Below, in pieces: positions 21,649 through 29,341 of a stretch of 37,580 nt of DNA. The stretch lies in the IMG/VR virus record IMGVR_UViG_3300010299_000019, positions 1-37,580 of that record, one strand, 5' to 3'. The notes beneath the pieces were generated by a model. It was not told the DNA's origin, ran no database searches, and was given only the letters and a program-made list of their open reading frames with translations. Every line of letters starts with the position of its first letter. The stretch's first letter is position 1. This DNA comes from a virus. The translations under genes and the position numbers were made by a program.

Positions 21649-21747
21649 ATGAAACAACCTACTAAAATAACAATACTATTAGCAATAATAACAGGAGCAA
21701 TTATAGGCTATACTTTAGCCTTGTTAATACTTATGAATTATGGATAA
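21649..21747 (+). CDS. 32-residue membrane peptide, copy 1
   Basis: ATG 21649 to TAA 21747 encodes a single membrane helix (KITILLAIITGAIIGYTLAL) with a short MKQPT head and LMNYG tail. A near-copy at 22608-22706 encodes the same head and tail. Its end, ATGGATAA, contains the start of the PP-loop gene (21740). Because the peptide is conserved between copies mainly at the DNA level, recent duplication is likely; function is unknown. Confidence 0.6.
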   Translation: MKQPTKITILLAIITGAIIGYTLALLILMNYG

Positions 21748-22624
21748 AAAAAATATAATAGGTTGGTGGTCTGGTGGTATTACAAGTGCTGTTGCTTGTA
21801 AGTTAGCAATAGATTTGTATGGTAAAGAAAATGTGAGGATTATATTTATTGATACAATGAATGAAGATGATGATACTTATAGATTTAAAGATGATTGTTC
21901 TAAATGGTATGGAATAGAAATAGAAACAATAAGCAGTACAAAACACAAAAGTGTTCAAGCTGTCTGGCGTAGATATAAAGCGTTAAATAATGCTAAAGGA
22001 GCTGTTTGTAGTTCTGAAATGAAAAGGCAGGTGCGTGAAACTTGGGAAAAAACAAACACTTGGGAGTATCAAGTATTTGGATTTGATTTAGATGAAAGTA
22101 AAAGGGCGAAGGGTATGGCATTAAATCACCCACAAACAAAACCTATCTTCCCTTTAATGATGTATGGATTAAATAAAAAAGACTGCATTAAAATAGTTCA
22201 AAAAGAAAACATTGAAGTACCTAATATGTATAAATTAGGGTTTTTAAATAATAATTGCTTTAAGACTGGTTGTGTGCAAGGTGGAATAGGTTATTGGCAA
22301 AAGATGTATAGAGATTTTCCTAATAAATTTGATGCAATGGCTAAAATGGAGCACGAATTAACAGATGTTAAGGGTAAGCCAGTAACAATGTTGAAAGACC
22401 AAAGTTCTGGTGGTGGATTAGTGTTTTTAAAACCACATCCTAACTACCCCAACATTAAAGATATATCAATGATGAAAGGTAGAGAACCTAAACCCTTAGT
22501 TGATTGTAATGGGTTTTGTGGAGTTAATGATTTAGATGAAAGACTTGAAACAGAAAAAGAAATAAATTATCAAATGGATATATTTGATGTAATCGAAGCA
22601 AAAGCAAATGAAACCCCCAACTAA
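21740..22624 (+). CDS. PP-loop ATPase, PAPS-reductase-like
   Basis: This 294-residue protein has the PP-loop SGGITS (11-16) and the IIFIDTMNEDDDTYRF segment (34-49) typical of PAPS-reductase/DndC-type adenylating enzymes. Cysteines at about 90, 173, 178, 256 and 260 (NCFKTGC, CNGFC) could hold an iron-sulfur cluster or act in sulfur transfer. Phage members may serve in nucleic-acid or nucleotide modification or in counter-defence; the substrate cannot be told. The gene lies exactly between two copies of a 32-residue peptide gene. Confidence 0.8.
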   Translation: MDKKNIIGWWSGGITSAVACKLAIDLYGKENVRIIFIDTMNEDDDTYRFKDDCSKWYGIEIETISSTKHKSVQAVWRRYKALNNAKGAVCSSEMKRQVRETWEKTNTWEYQVFGFDLDESKRAKGMALNHPQTKPIFPLMMYGLNKKDCIKIVQKENIEVPNMYKLGFLNNNCFKTGCVQGGIGYWQKMYRDFPNKFDAMAKMEHELTDVKGKPVTMLKDQSSGGGLVFLKPHPNYPNIKDISMMKGREPKPLVDCNGFCGVNDLDERLETEKEINYQMDIFDVIEAKANETPN

Positions 22625-22706
22625 AATAACAATACTATTAGCAATAATAACAGGAACTACTTTAGCTTATTATATAGCTTTATTAATACTTATGAATTAT
22701 GGATAA
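22608..22706 (+). CDS. 32-residue membrane peptide, copy 2
   Basis: This encodes KITILLAIITGTTLAYYIAL with head MKPPT and tail LMNYG, a near-copy of 21649-21747. The DNA is identical over about 36 bases from ACTAAAATAACAATACTATT and over the last 24 bases; copies are 959 bases apart. The copy also keeps an ATGGATAAA start remnant that now runs only 9 codons, as if a second PP-loop gene once began here. It overlaps the PP-loop gene by 17 bases. Confidence 0.6.
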   Translation: MKPPTKITILLAIITGTTLAYYIALLILMNYG

Positions 22707-22718
22707 ATCATTAAAACT

Positions 22719-23105
22719 ATGGAATTAAAAGCAACAGAATTAAGAGTAAATAACTATCTTGAATTTAAAGATACTATATTTCAAGTTGAGATAATAACCT
22801 TAACTGGTGGATTACAGATATACAGAATAGATTATGATAGCGGATATCAATTTATTATCGGACAAGTAAAAGACTTTAAACCAATACCACTAACAGAAGA
22901 ATGGTTGATACGTTTTGGGTTTGATAAAAAAGGTGAGCAATATTTTAAGGGATATTGTTATGAGATTGGAATGATGCTTAACTCAAATAATGAATGGTAT
23001 ATTGATGATGGAATAAGGACGTTTGATTTACCACTTAAATACGTACACCAATTACAAAACCTTTACCACTCATTAACAGGAGAAGAACTAACAATAAAAG
23101 AGTAA
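22719..23105 (+). CDS. Conserved Bacteroidota phage protein of unknown function
   Basis: In this 128-residue protein MELKATELRVNNYLEF at the start, PIPLTEEWLIRFGFDK in the middle and YVHQLQNLYHSLTGEEL at the end form a pattern I associate with small proteins common in Bacteroidota phages and prophages. It is alpha/beta, soluble and last in the early arm, just upstream of the terminase promoter. No function is known to me. Confidence 0.7.
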   Translation: MELKATELRVNNYLEFKDTIFQVEIITLTGGLQIYRIDYDSGYQFIIGQVKDFKPIPLTEEWLIRFGFDKKGEQYFKGYCYEIGMMLNSNNEWYIDDGIRTFDLPLKYVHQLQNLYHSLTGEELTIKE

Positions 23106-23120
23106 TTAAAAAATAATTGT

Positions 23121-23128
23121 TAAATTTG
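23121..23128 (+). promoter_or_regulatory. Putative terminase-operon promoter -7 box TAAATTTG
   Basis: TAAATTTGTA fits TAnnTTTG and sits in the 58-base gap before the terminase genes. No TTTG lies about 20 bases upstream. Transcription would begin near 23135, giving a leader of about 30 bases. Confidence 0.5.
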
Positions 23129-23163
23129 TAAAAAATCCTGATAAAAACAGTAAAAAACAGAGT

Positions 23164-23496
23164 ATGTCAAAGTTTGAAAAAGGACAAAGTGGTAATCCAT
23201 CGGGCAGACCAAAAGGTACACCAAATAAAACAACTCAAGAAATTAGAGATGCTTTTCAATGCTTTGTAGAAAACAATGTTGGAAACTTTGAAGAATGGAT
23301 AACTAGAGTAGCAGAAAAGAATCCAGCTAAAGCAATAGAATTAATAAATAACTTATCTGAATACATACTACCGAAACTAAGCCGACAAGAAGTTAAAGCA
23401 GAAATAGAAGTAACAGACGAAATTGATTTAAGCAAATTTAAAACAAGTGATTTAAAGAAAGCGATTGAAGACGACAAGAACAAAGATATTAGCTGA
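23164..23496 (+). CDS. Terminase small subunit-like protein (DUF5681-type N-terminus)
   Basis: The 110-residue protein opens with KGQSGNPSGRPKGTPNKTTQ (7-26), the Gly/Pro/Arg pattern of DUF5681 proteins that stand in place of the terminase small subunit. A helical middle (ILPKLSRQEVKAEIEV) and an acidic basic-mixed tail follow. It would recognise the packaging site and recruit the large subunit. It overlaps the large subunit gene by 32 bases. Confidence 0.75.
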   Translation: MSKFEKGQSGNPSGRPKGTPNKTTQEIRDAFQCFVENNVGNFEEWITRVAEKNPAKAIELINNLSEYILPKLSRQEVKAEIEVTDEIDLSKFKTSDLKKAIEDDKNKDIS

Positions 23497-24901
23497 ATTA
23501 TATCGTAGGTCGTTTTATGAGTTCTCATTAGAAGCATTTAAAGTACTACACAACGGTCAGGAGATGACCGAGAATTGGCATATTAGATATATCTGCAATA
23601 CACTACAAAGGGAAGCAGAAAGGATAGCACAACGTAGGCCAAGAAGAAAACACCTGATAATTAACGTACCACCAAGAACATTAAAGAGTGAATTAGTTAA
23701 TGTGTTCTTTTCAGTTTATTTATGGATATTAGATGACAGTTTAAAATTCATAAGCACATCATATAGTTACCGACTTAGTGAAAGTTTATCAGTACAAGCA
23801 CGTAGAATAATAGAAAGCGACTGGTTTAAGAATCTATACCCACACATAGAAATAAACAAAGATGAAAACGCTAAAGTAAAATACACTACCAAAAAAGGCG
23901 GTTTAAGATATTGTACATCAACAGGCGGAACAGTAACAGGAATGGGAGCTGATGTTATTGTAATAGATGACCCACAAAACCCACAAGAAGCAAGAAGTGA
24001 TGTTAAGCGAGAAAAGGCAAACGCTTACTTTAACGAAACACTACGTTCAAGGCTTAATGATTCAGATGTAGGAATGTTTATTGTTATAATGCAAAGACTA
24101 CACGAAGAAGATTTAACAGGAATGTTGTTAGAATTAGAGCCAAGCAAATGGAAACATATTTGTTTACCAGCAGAACAAACAACAAACGTATTTCCAAGCG
24201 TTTTAACGAACTTTTATAGTGATTTAGTACTATTCCCCCAAAGACTATCTAAAAACGTCTTAGAGAGCTTTAAAATAGGTTTAGGAAGTTATGGGTATAG
24301 TGGGCAGTATTTACAAAGTCCATCTCCTGCTGATGGTGGAATGTTAAAAAGAGATTGGTTTAAGATAGAAGAAACACCTAAAGACAAGAACGGCAACCCT
24401 GTTAATTTAAGGTGGGATTTCTTTTTAGATACAGCATACACAGATAAGACTTATAATGATGCTACTGCTATGATGGCTGCTACTTATTATGATAATAAAA
24501 TATACATTCGCAAGATAGAGGCTGTTAGATTAGAGTTTCCAGAGTTGATTAAGAAAATACAAGAGTTTGTACACGAAAACGGGTACACTCAAAGCAGCAG
24601 AATATTTATTGAACCTAAAGCAAGCGGTAAATCAATCTCACAACAGTTAAGACGTGAAACAGGGTTAAACGTAATAGAGGATAAGCCACCAACACAAGAC
24701 AAGGTAAGTAGAGTAAATGGAATAAGTGCAATAGTTGAAGCTGGGCGTGTTATCTTGATAGATGGTAGATATATTGATTCATTCTTAAATGAGTGTGTAG
24801 CGTTCCCTAATGGCACGAATGACGACCAAATAGATACATTAGTTATGTGTGTAGATAAGTACACAACAAGAGCAAACTCTGTTCAAGCATTTGCAATATA
24901 A
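23465..24901 (+). CDS. Terminase large subunit (ATPase and nuclease)
   Basis: The 478-residue protein is the DNA-packaging motor. The Walker A is the atypical VPPRTLKSE (68-76), and the Walker B is DVIVIDDP (163-170). The C-terminal nuclease has FLDTAYT (Asp322), FIEPKASG (Glu383) and DDQID (453-457), the expected acidic metal ligands. The frame opens at TTG 23465, inside the small subunit gene; the conserved YRRSFYEFSLEAF segment begins within 13 residues, so the true start is close to it. A short minus-strand open frame in it is a shadow. Confidence 0.93.
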   Translation: MKTTRTKILAELYRRSFYEFSLEAFKVLHNGQEMTENWHIRYICNTLQREAERIAQRRPRRKHLIINVPPRTLKSELVNVFFSVYLWILDDSLKFISTSYSYRLSESLSVQARRIIESDWFKNLYPHIEINKDENAKVKYTTKKGGLRYCTSTGGTVTGMGADVIVIDDPQNPQEARSDVKREKANAYFNETLRSRLNDSDVGMFIVIMQRLHEEDLTGMLLELEPSKWKHICLPAEQTTNVFPSVLTNFYSDLVLFPQRLSKNVLESFKIGLGSYGYSGQYLQSPSPADGGMLKRDWFKIEETPKDKNGNPVNLRWDFFLDTAYTDKTYNDATAMMAATYYDNKIYIRKIEAVRLEFPELIKKIQEFVHENGYTQSSRIFIEPKASGKSISQQLRRETGLNVIEDKPPTQDKVSRVNGISAIVEAGRVILIDGRYIDSFLNECVAFPNGTNDDQIDTLVMCVDKYTTRANSVQAFAI

Positions 24902-24925
24902 TATTTTAAAAAAAGTTTTGTACTT

Positions 24926-24943
24926 AAAATATAATTTTGTAAT
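24926..24943 (+). promoter_or_regulatory. Putative late promoter, class TAATTTTGTA
   Basis: TAATTTTG at 24932-24939 lies within AAAATATAATTTTGTAAT, exactly the 18 bases found at 3181-3198. A TTTG at 24917-24920 is only 11 bases upstream, too close for a normal -33 box. Transcription would begin near 24945, about 7 bases before ATG 24952. Confidence 0.55.
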
Positions 24944-24951
24944 ATTGCTAT

Positions 24952-25677
24952 ATGATAACATTAGAAATTGAAAACAAAGAGTATAAGTGTCCTTCTGATT
25001 ATTCAGATATTACCTTTAGTGAGTTTAAGAAAATACAAGCGTGGTTAGACTTAGACCATAACAAAGAAATAGTAGATAAGATAATAGATAGTAAGGTAAC
25101 ATCAGATGAAGAAGAAAGGGTACTAAACTTTTATTTAGACTTTATTAATTATGTTACCAAGATACCCAAGAAGCATTTAATGCAAATAAAACCATACGGT
25201 AAAGACAACATTGAAGACTTATCTATTCAATGGGTATTTGAAAGACTTTCGTTTTTATTATGTGTGCCACAGATAGAAAACCCACAACCAGCAGAAAAGT
25301 TAAACGGATATTATTTTATTGATAGAACCGACTTAAACGAAGCGATGTTAAGGGATTTAACCTTTAGAGAATACGTAGAAGCAGACGCTGTAAAGAAAGA
25401 ATTTAACAAACTAAAAGAAGGACGTTATGACCGTTTAGCACAATTCTTAGCTATAATGTATAGACCAAAGACATCAAAAGGTAAATGGTTTTGGAAAAAA
25501 GAAGTAATAGAAGAATATAATTCTGAAACAGTAAGAGAACGAGCTAAAGAGTTTGATAATATCACAATGGATAAGATATGGAACTGTTTGTTTTTTTTTA
25601 TGCAGTTGAAAACAAAATCGCTAAAAAATATAGAGCAGTCTTTAAAGGTGGAAGTGGAAAAGGCTCGAAGCGTTTAG
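24952..25677 (+). CDS. Probable tail assembly chaperone (G-like)
   Basis: The 241-residue protein begins MITLEIENKEYKCPSDYSDI, followed by TFSEFKKIQAWL, a start seen in Bacteroidota tail assembly chaperones. It is helical and charged. Near its end, its frame crosses nine T and then A-AAA-AAT, both -1 slippery sites, and a second frame is open beyond. This is the G/GT arrangement in which a fraction of ribosomes make a longer protein that helps load tail tube subunits on the tape measure. The chaperone identity is inferred, since the gene lies after terminase instead of before the tape measure. Confidence 0.65.
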   Translation: MITLEIENKEYKCPSDYSDITFSEFKKIQAWLDLDHNKEIVDKIIDSKVTSDEEERVLNFYLDFINYVTKIPKKHLMQIKPYGKDNIEDLSIQWVFERLSFLLCVPQIENPQPAEKLNGYYFIDRTDLNEAMLRDLTFREYVEADAVKKEFNKLKEGRYDRLAQFLAIMYRPKTSKGKWFWKKEVIEEYNSETVRERAKEFDNITMDKIWNCLFFFMQLKTKSLKNIEQSLKVEVEKARSV

Positions 25678-25853
25678 CTGGATTAAATTGGCATATTATG
25701 AGATATGACATAGCAGAAAGCGGAGTATTCAACAAGGAAAAGATGACACCATTTGAGGCGGTAGGTAGTGAAAATCTACATAATGTATTAAGGTATCAGG
25801 ATATAAGAGCAATACAAATAGATGAACATAACAAACAAGCTAAGAAGAAATGA
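25578..25853 (+). CDS. Frameshift extension of the chaperone (T-like)
   Basis: The frame overlaps the upstream gene by 100 bases and lies in its -1 frame. If read by frameshift at 25591-25599 or 25623-25629, the fusion is about 300 residues with a C-terminal part of 74-84 residues (YRAVFKGG, then GLNWHIMRYDIAESGVF). An independent ATG at 25578 exists but would place LFVFFYAVENK at the N-terminus. T-type partners are expected to bind the tail tube protein. The fusion is inferred from sequence only. Confidence 0.65.
   Translation: MELFVFFYAVENKIAKKYRAVFKGGSGKGSKRLAGLNWHIMRYDIAESGVFNKEKMTPFEAVGSENLHNVLRYQDIRAIQIDEHNKQAKKK
25591..25629 (+). other. Candidate -1 programmed frameshift site
   Basis: Two heptamers fit X_XXY_YYZ in the frame of the gene at 24952. 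One is T_TTT_TTT inside the T9 run (25591-25599); the other is A_AAA_AAT at 25623-25629. Slipping back one base at either enters the frame that ends at 25853. No strong downstream hairpin is obvious apart from a small GCT-CGAA-GC element near 25662-25671. Confidence 0.6.
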
Positions 25854-25915
25854 AACTATTTCTATTCTGCATAGCACTACTATTATTAGCGTATTTAATA
25901 TATGACAAAGACTAA
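25850..25915 (+). CDS. 21-residue hydrophobic mini-ORF
   Basis: ATG 25850 overlaps the previous TGA as ATGA and the TAA ends 14 bases inside the next gene. The peptide is one membrane helix (KLFLFCIALLLLAYLIY) with an acidic end (DKD). It bridges two genes exactly, which favours a real coupled ORF, but it is very short and could be an accident of spacing. Similar tiny membrane ORFs occur at 21649 and 22608. Confidence 0.4.
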   Translation: MKLFLFCIALLLLAYLIYDKD

Positions 25916-26720
25916 AATACTAATAGGTACTGTAACAAGTCAAATAAAAGATTATTGTTGGAAGGAATTTAAAAACCAATTAAGCTCTTTTGAACACGAT
26001 GTTTTAATAGTTGACAACTCTGAAAGGATAATAAACAGACCACCGTTTAACATAATACACTACACAGGAACAAAGCTATTAAGACAATTAATGCCTAAAG
26101 ATAATTACTTAGCGATAGTTACCAGAGATTGTATGAATATACTTAGAGATGAGTTTTTAAAAGGAGATTATACTCATTTATTTGTTTTAGAAAGCGATGT
26201 ATTTATAGAAAAAGAAAGGTTAGAACAGTTAGTTAATTTAGATGCTGATGTAGCTAACTTTACTTATCCAATGAAGTTAAAGCGTAACAACGGTACTGTA
26301 TCTTTATGTGTTCAATCAACAGGTGTAAGAGATAAAGCATTAATGATAACACCAGAAGAAAGTAAGGAGCTACTTAAAGACCCATCTGTTAAGGTGCTTA
26401 ATGTTGATTTATTAAACGGTAAGAAACTAACACATTGTGGTTATGGATGCACATTAATTAAGCGTAAAGTATTAGAACAAATAGAATTTAGAGCAGTTAA
26501 GCAAAGTAATGGAGTTACGCCTTTTCCTGATAGTACCTTTCATTATGACGTTAATAAAGCTGGGTTTAAGAATGTTTTAGATATGACTTACTTGCCATTC
26601 CATTATAACCTAAACAATGAAACAACAACATACGCTAAGATAATACAAATACAAAACACCACATCAAGAAGACAAAGACGTGCCAATAAAAGAAATGCTA
26701 AGAGAAACACAGGGAATTAA
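25902..26720 (+). CDS. Glycosyltransferase-like protein (GT-A fold)
   Basis: The 272-residue protein starts as a Rossmann-like alpha/beta domain (KILIGTVTSQIKDYCWKEF) and carries HLFVLESDVFIEKERL near residues 97-112, where the ESDV stretch is in place of the DxD metal/nucleotide-sugar site. A basic tail (RRQRRANKRNAKRN) overlaps the next gene. It starts a run of sugar-modification genes and probably transfers a sugar to a virion or host-surface acceptor. Confidence 0.7.
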   Translation: MTKTKILIGTVTSQIKDYCWKEFKNQLSSFEHDVLIVDNSERIINRPPFNIIHYTGTKLLRQLMPKDNYLAIVTRDCMNILRDEFLKGDYTHLFVLESDVFIEKERLEQLVNLDADVANFTYPMKLKRNNGTVSLCVQSTGVRDKALMITPEESKELLKDPSVKVLNVDLLNGKKLTHCGYGCTLIKRKVLEQIEFRAVKQSNGVTPFPDSTFHYDVNKAGFKNVLDMTYLPFHYNLNNETTTYAKIIQIQNTTSRRQRRANKRNAKRNTGN

Positions 26721-26946
26721 GATAATAGTTGCTGATAAAAAACACCGTTCAGCTTATTATGTAAACGCTAAGAATAGCTATAATAGGGTGTTATTAGACT
26801 TACAAAGCAAGTTGATTAAACTAGATGTGTTAGAAAGTGAGCCACAACAATTAACTGCTATATTTGATACAGATAAAGCAGATAGGTTAATAAACGATGT
26901 ATTTGAAATAGCCAACATAGTAAGATGTAAACTAATTAAGGTATGA
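26680..26946 (+). CDS. Small protein of unknown function in the sugar island
   Basis: The protein has 88 residues from GTG 26680, or 83 from ATG 26695; both lie in the end of the glycosyltransferase gene. It is alpha/beta with HRSAYYVNAKNSYNRVLLDL and a helical C-terminus (INDVFEIANIVRCKLIKV). It overlaps the next gene by 4 bases. I recognise no family. Confidence 0.55.
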   Translation: MPIKEMLRETQGIKIIVADKKHRSAYYVNAKNSYNRVLLDLQSKLIKLDVLESEPQQLTAIFDTDKADRLINDVFEIANIVRCKLIKV

Positions 26947-27563
26947 GAAAAGTTTGTGTAGTGCCAATATTCGGAGATTATGACACTCTAAAAGAGCCAT
27001 TTGTAAGTGAGGGGTGGAAGTATATTTGCATATCAGATAGACACCATAAATCGGACGTATGGAAGACTAAGGTGTTTAAATCAGATTTAACAGATAAAAG
27101 AAAGAGTGGTTATGTTTTAACACAGCTTCATAGATTGATAGACTTTGATATTGCTTGTGTAGTGGGTGGGCAAATACAAATTAACGATGACTTGAATAAG
27201 TATATAACAGAAGACTTTGATTTTATTAGTCTTAACCATCCTAGTAGAAATTGTGTTTACAAAGAAGCACAAGCTTGTATATTATTAGATAAGGATAACC
27301 CAAAGACAATAGCAAAACAGATGTATAAGTATTTAGAAAATGGCTATCCTGTAAACAATGGTATGATTCAAACAGGTGTAACATTTAGAAAAGATAATAA
27401 TTTGATTCGTACATTTATGAATCATTGGTGGCACGAAATAGAGCAGGGCAGCCATCGTGACCAATTAAGTTTTAACTATGTATTAGATAAGTATAAGATA
27501 AACCATAAAGAGATAAGCAGTAATTTATTAAATAAACAATTTAAACTACATAATCACTTATGA
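26943..27563 (+). CDS. Glycosyltransferase-like protein (DUF616/TOD1 type)
   Basis: This 206-residue protein has VVPIFGDYDTLKEP near the N-terminus, VGGQIQINDDLNKYI in the middle and HEIEQGSHRDQLSFNYVLDK (163-182). The last pattern (W...E...GS.RDQLSF.Y) is typical of DUF616 glycosyltransferase-like proteins (TOD1/MUCI70). The acceptor is unknown. It overlaps both neighbours by 4 bases, so the island is one operon. Confidence 0.75.
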   Translation: MRKVCVVPIFGDYDTLKEPFVSEGWKYICISDRHHKSDVWKTKVFKSDLTDKRKSGYVLTQLHRLIDFDIACVVGGQIQINDDLNKYITEDFDFISLNHPSRNCVYKEAQACILLDKDNPKTIAKQMYKYLENGYPVNNGMIQTGVTFRKDNNLIRTFMNHWWHEIEQGSHRDQLSFNYVLDKYKINHKEISSNLLNKQFKLHNHL

Positions 27564-28276
27564 GAATAGGTATTATAACAGCAATATGGCAACGCCCTGA
27601 AGTATGGGATATGTTCAAGCGTGGTGTTATGCGCTTACGTAATCAATATGAAGATGTTGAAGTAGAAGTTTGTGTTGCTGGTTCAGAAGGACATAGAAGT
27701 CAAAACAGATGTAAAGAGAAATGGATTCATTATGTAGAAGTGCCAAACAATCCATTAGGGCGTAAAATGAATGAAGCAGCATTATTAGCTAAAAATAAAG
27801 GTTATGATTATTGTTTGTTAGTTGGTAGTGATGACATTATCTGTAATAAGTTGTTTGATTTATATTTAGATTCAGCAGAACAAGGGATAGATTACACCTA
27901 CCTAATGGATGGATATTTTTTTGACACAATGAGTAGGTTAGCTTTATATTGGGGTGGGTATAAAGACCACAGAAAAGGCGATTCATTAGGTGCTGGGCGT
28001 TTCTTATCTAATAAGTTGTTAGACAAATTAGACTGGCAGATGTGGTATGATGTTAAGTTAAGTGGAATGTTAGATAGTGCTATGGATGAAAAGATGAAGC
28101 AACTTGAATATACAGAAAAAGCAATATGGTTAAAAGAAAGTGATTGTATGTTGTTAGATATAAAAAGCAGTACTAATATGACTACATTCAATAGGTGGCA
28201 AAATAGTGATTTTATAAATGTTAGTGAAATATTAAGACATTTACCTGTTTTTGAGTTTAAAAAGATTTATGGATAA
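27560..28276 (+). CDS. Glycosyltransferase family 2-like protein
   Basis: The 238-residue protein has IGIITAIWQRPEVWDMF at the start and YDYCLLVGSDDIICNKLFDL (about 88-107), where SDD is the DxD-like nucleotide-sugar/metal site of GT-A enzymes. WGGYKDHRKGDSLGAGRFLS (about 131-150) may form the acceptor side. Its stop overlaps the acyltransferase start as ATGGATAA. Probable role: sugar transfer onto a phage or host surface glycan. Confidence 0.75.
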   Translation: MRIGIITAIWQRPEVWDMFKRGVMRLRNQYEDVEVEVCVAGSEGHRSQNRCKEKWIHYVEVPNNPLGRKMNEAALLAKNKGYDYCLLVGSDDIICNKLFDLYLDSAEQGIDYTYLMDGYFFDTMSRLALYWGGYKDHRKGDSLGAGRFLSNKLLDKLDWQMWYDVKLSGMLDSAMDEKMKQLEYTEKAIWLKESDCMLLDIKSSTNMTTFNRWQNSDFINVSEILRHLPVFEFKKIYG

Positions 28277-28871
28277 CAGAAATAATATAAGCGACTTTGC
28301 ATTTATACATCCTAACGCAATAATAGGTAAAGGAAACACTATTGAAGAAGGTGTTATTATACGTTCAAATGTAATAATAGGAGATAATAACCATATATCG
28401 CCTTATGTTACTATCGGTTTAGCTGGAGAAGTAAGAGGAGAAAACGAAATAAAAGGAAGGGTTGTAATAGGCAATAATAATGTAATAAGAGAATTTACAT
28501 CAATACAAAGCCCTCAAAGATTTGACTTCACACAAATAGGTAATAACTGTTTTATAATGGAGAAAAATCATATATCACACGATTGTATAGTTGGTAATAA
28601 TGTAACAATAGCCCCAATGGTTACTTTAGGTGGCTGTGTTAATATAGGCGATTATACTAATCTTGGAATAAACTGCTCAATACATCAACGATTAACAATA
28701 GGAGAAAGTGTAATGGTTGGTATGGGTAGTATAGTAACAAAAGACATTCCTAATTATGAAAAGTGGTTTGGAACTCCAGCACAATTTAAAGGATATAATC
28801 TTATTGGATTAAAAAGAAGATACCCAGATAAAACAGAAGAAGAATTAATTAAGTTATGTGCGGAATATTAG
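28269..28871 (+). CDS. LpxA-like hexapeptide-repeat acyltransferase
   Basis: The 200-residue left-handed beta-helix protein is the LpxA type. It has IHPNAIIGKGNTIEEGVII (13-31), HISHDCIVGNN (101-111) matching the catalytic HxxHDC of LpxA (His104), and GTPAQFKGYNLIGLKRR (168-184) matching the LpxA C-terminal element. Cellular LpxA is about 260 residues, so this is a trimmed form. LpxA acylates UDP-GlcNAc; here a sugar-nucleotide for glycan modification is likely. The ATG at 28269 overlaps the previous stop; an upstream TTG (28251) is less likely. Confidence 0.85.
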   Translation: MDNRNNISDFAFIHPNAIIGKGNTIEEGVIIRSNVIIGDNNHISPYVTIGLAGEVRGENEIKGRVVIGNNNVIREFTSIQSPQRFDFTQIGNNCFIMEKNHISHDCIVGNNVTIAPMVTLGGCVNIGDYTNLGINCSIHQRLTIGESVMVGMGSIVTKDIPNYEKWFGTPAQFKGYNLIGLKRRYPDKTEEELIKLCAEY

Positions 28872-29341
28872 CAGTCTTAGGAGATTACAGATATAAAGAT
28901 ATACCAGAAGCATTACGTGAACGTGGGCGTGATTCTGAAGGAATGTATCAAGATAACTATGTCCAACTAATGCAAACACGCCTACATATTACTGGTGGGC
29001 ATATTGATTTACCATATCAACAAGAAGAATTTGTTTTGTTGTTTAATGGCGAGATATATAATTATAGAGAATTTGCACACAACGAATACAAAGCCATTGT
29101 AGAAGCATATAAAAGTGATAGGATGAATAAATTAGATGGTCAGTATGCTATTATCATTTATAATAAAAACACACACTTAATAGACGTTTATTTAGATGAG
29201 TTAAGAATACACTCTTTATATAAAGGAGAGTACAATGGAAGCATTATATACTCATCTAATTTAAGAAGCTTACCAAAGATAGAATTTAACGAAATACAGC
29301 ATAGGGGTTATGGCAACATCACAAAGCAAGAAGTTTTATAA
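28856..29341 (+). CDS. Class II glutamine amidotransferase (AsnB N-terminal half)
   Basis: This 161-residue protein releases ammonia from glutamine. The nucleophile is Cys2 (MCGILAVLGDY), exposed after Met removal, with RGRDSEG (23-29) and LLFNGEIYNYREF (61-73) as conserved glutamine-site motifs and KLDGQYAIIIY later. It is shorter than the usual AsnB N-terminal domain. The synthetase half is encoded by the next gene, overlapping by 32 bases, so the two proteins probably act as one split asparagine-synthetase-like amidotransferase. Confidence 0.88.
   Translation: MCGILAVLGDYRYKDIPEALRERGRDSEGMYQDNYVQLMQTRLHITGGHIDLPYQQEEFVLLFNGEIYNYREFAHNEYKAIVEAYKSDRMNKLDGQYAIIIYNKNTHLIDVYLDELRIHSLYKGEYNGSIIYSSNLRSLPKIEFNEIQHRGYGNITKQEVL

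Noticed and set aside
28251-28268. TTG start adding six residues to the LpxA-like protein
   Set aside because: ATG 28269 overlaps the previous stop as ATGGATAA, the coupling form used elsewhere, and the conserved hexapeptide region begins after it.
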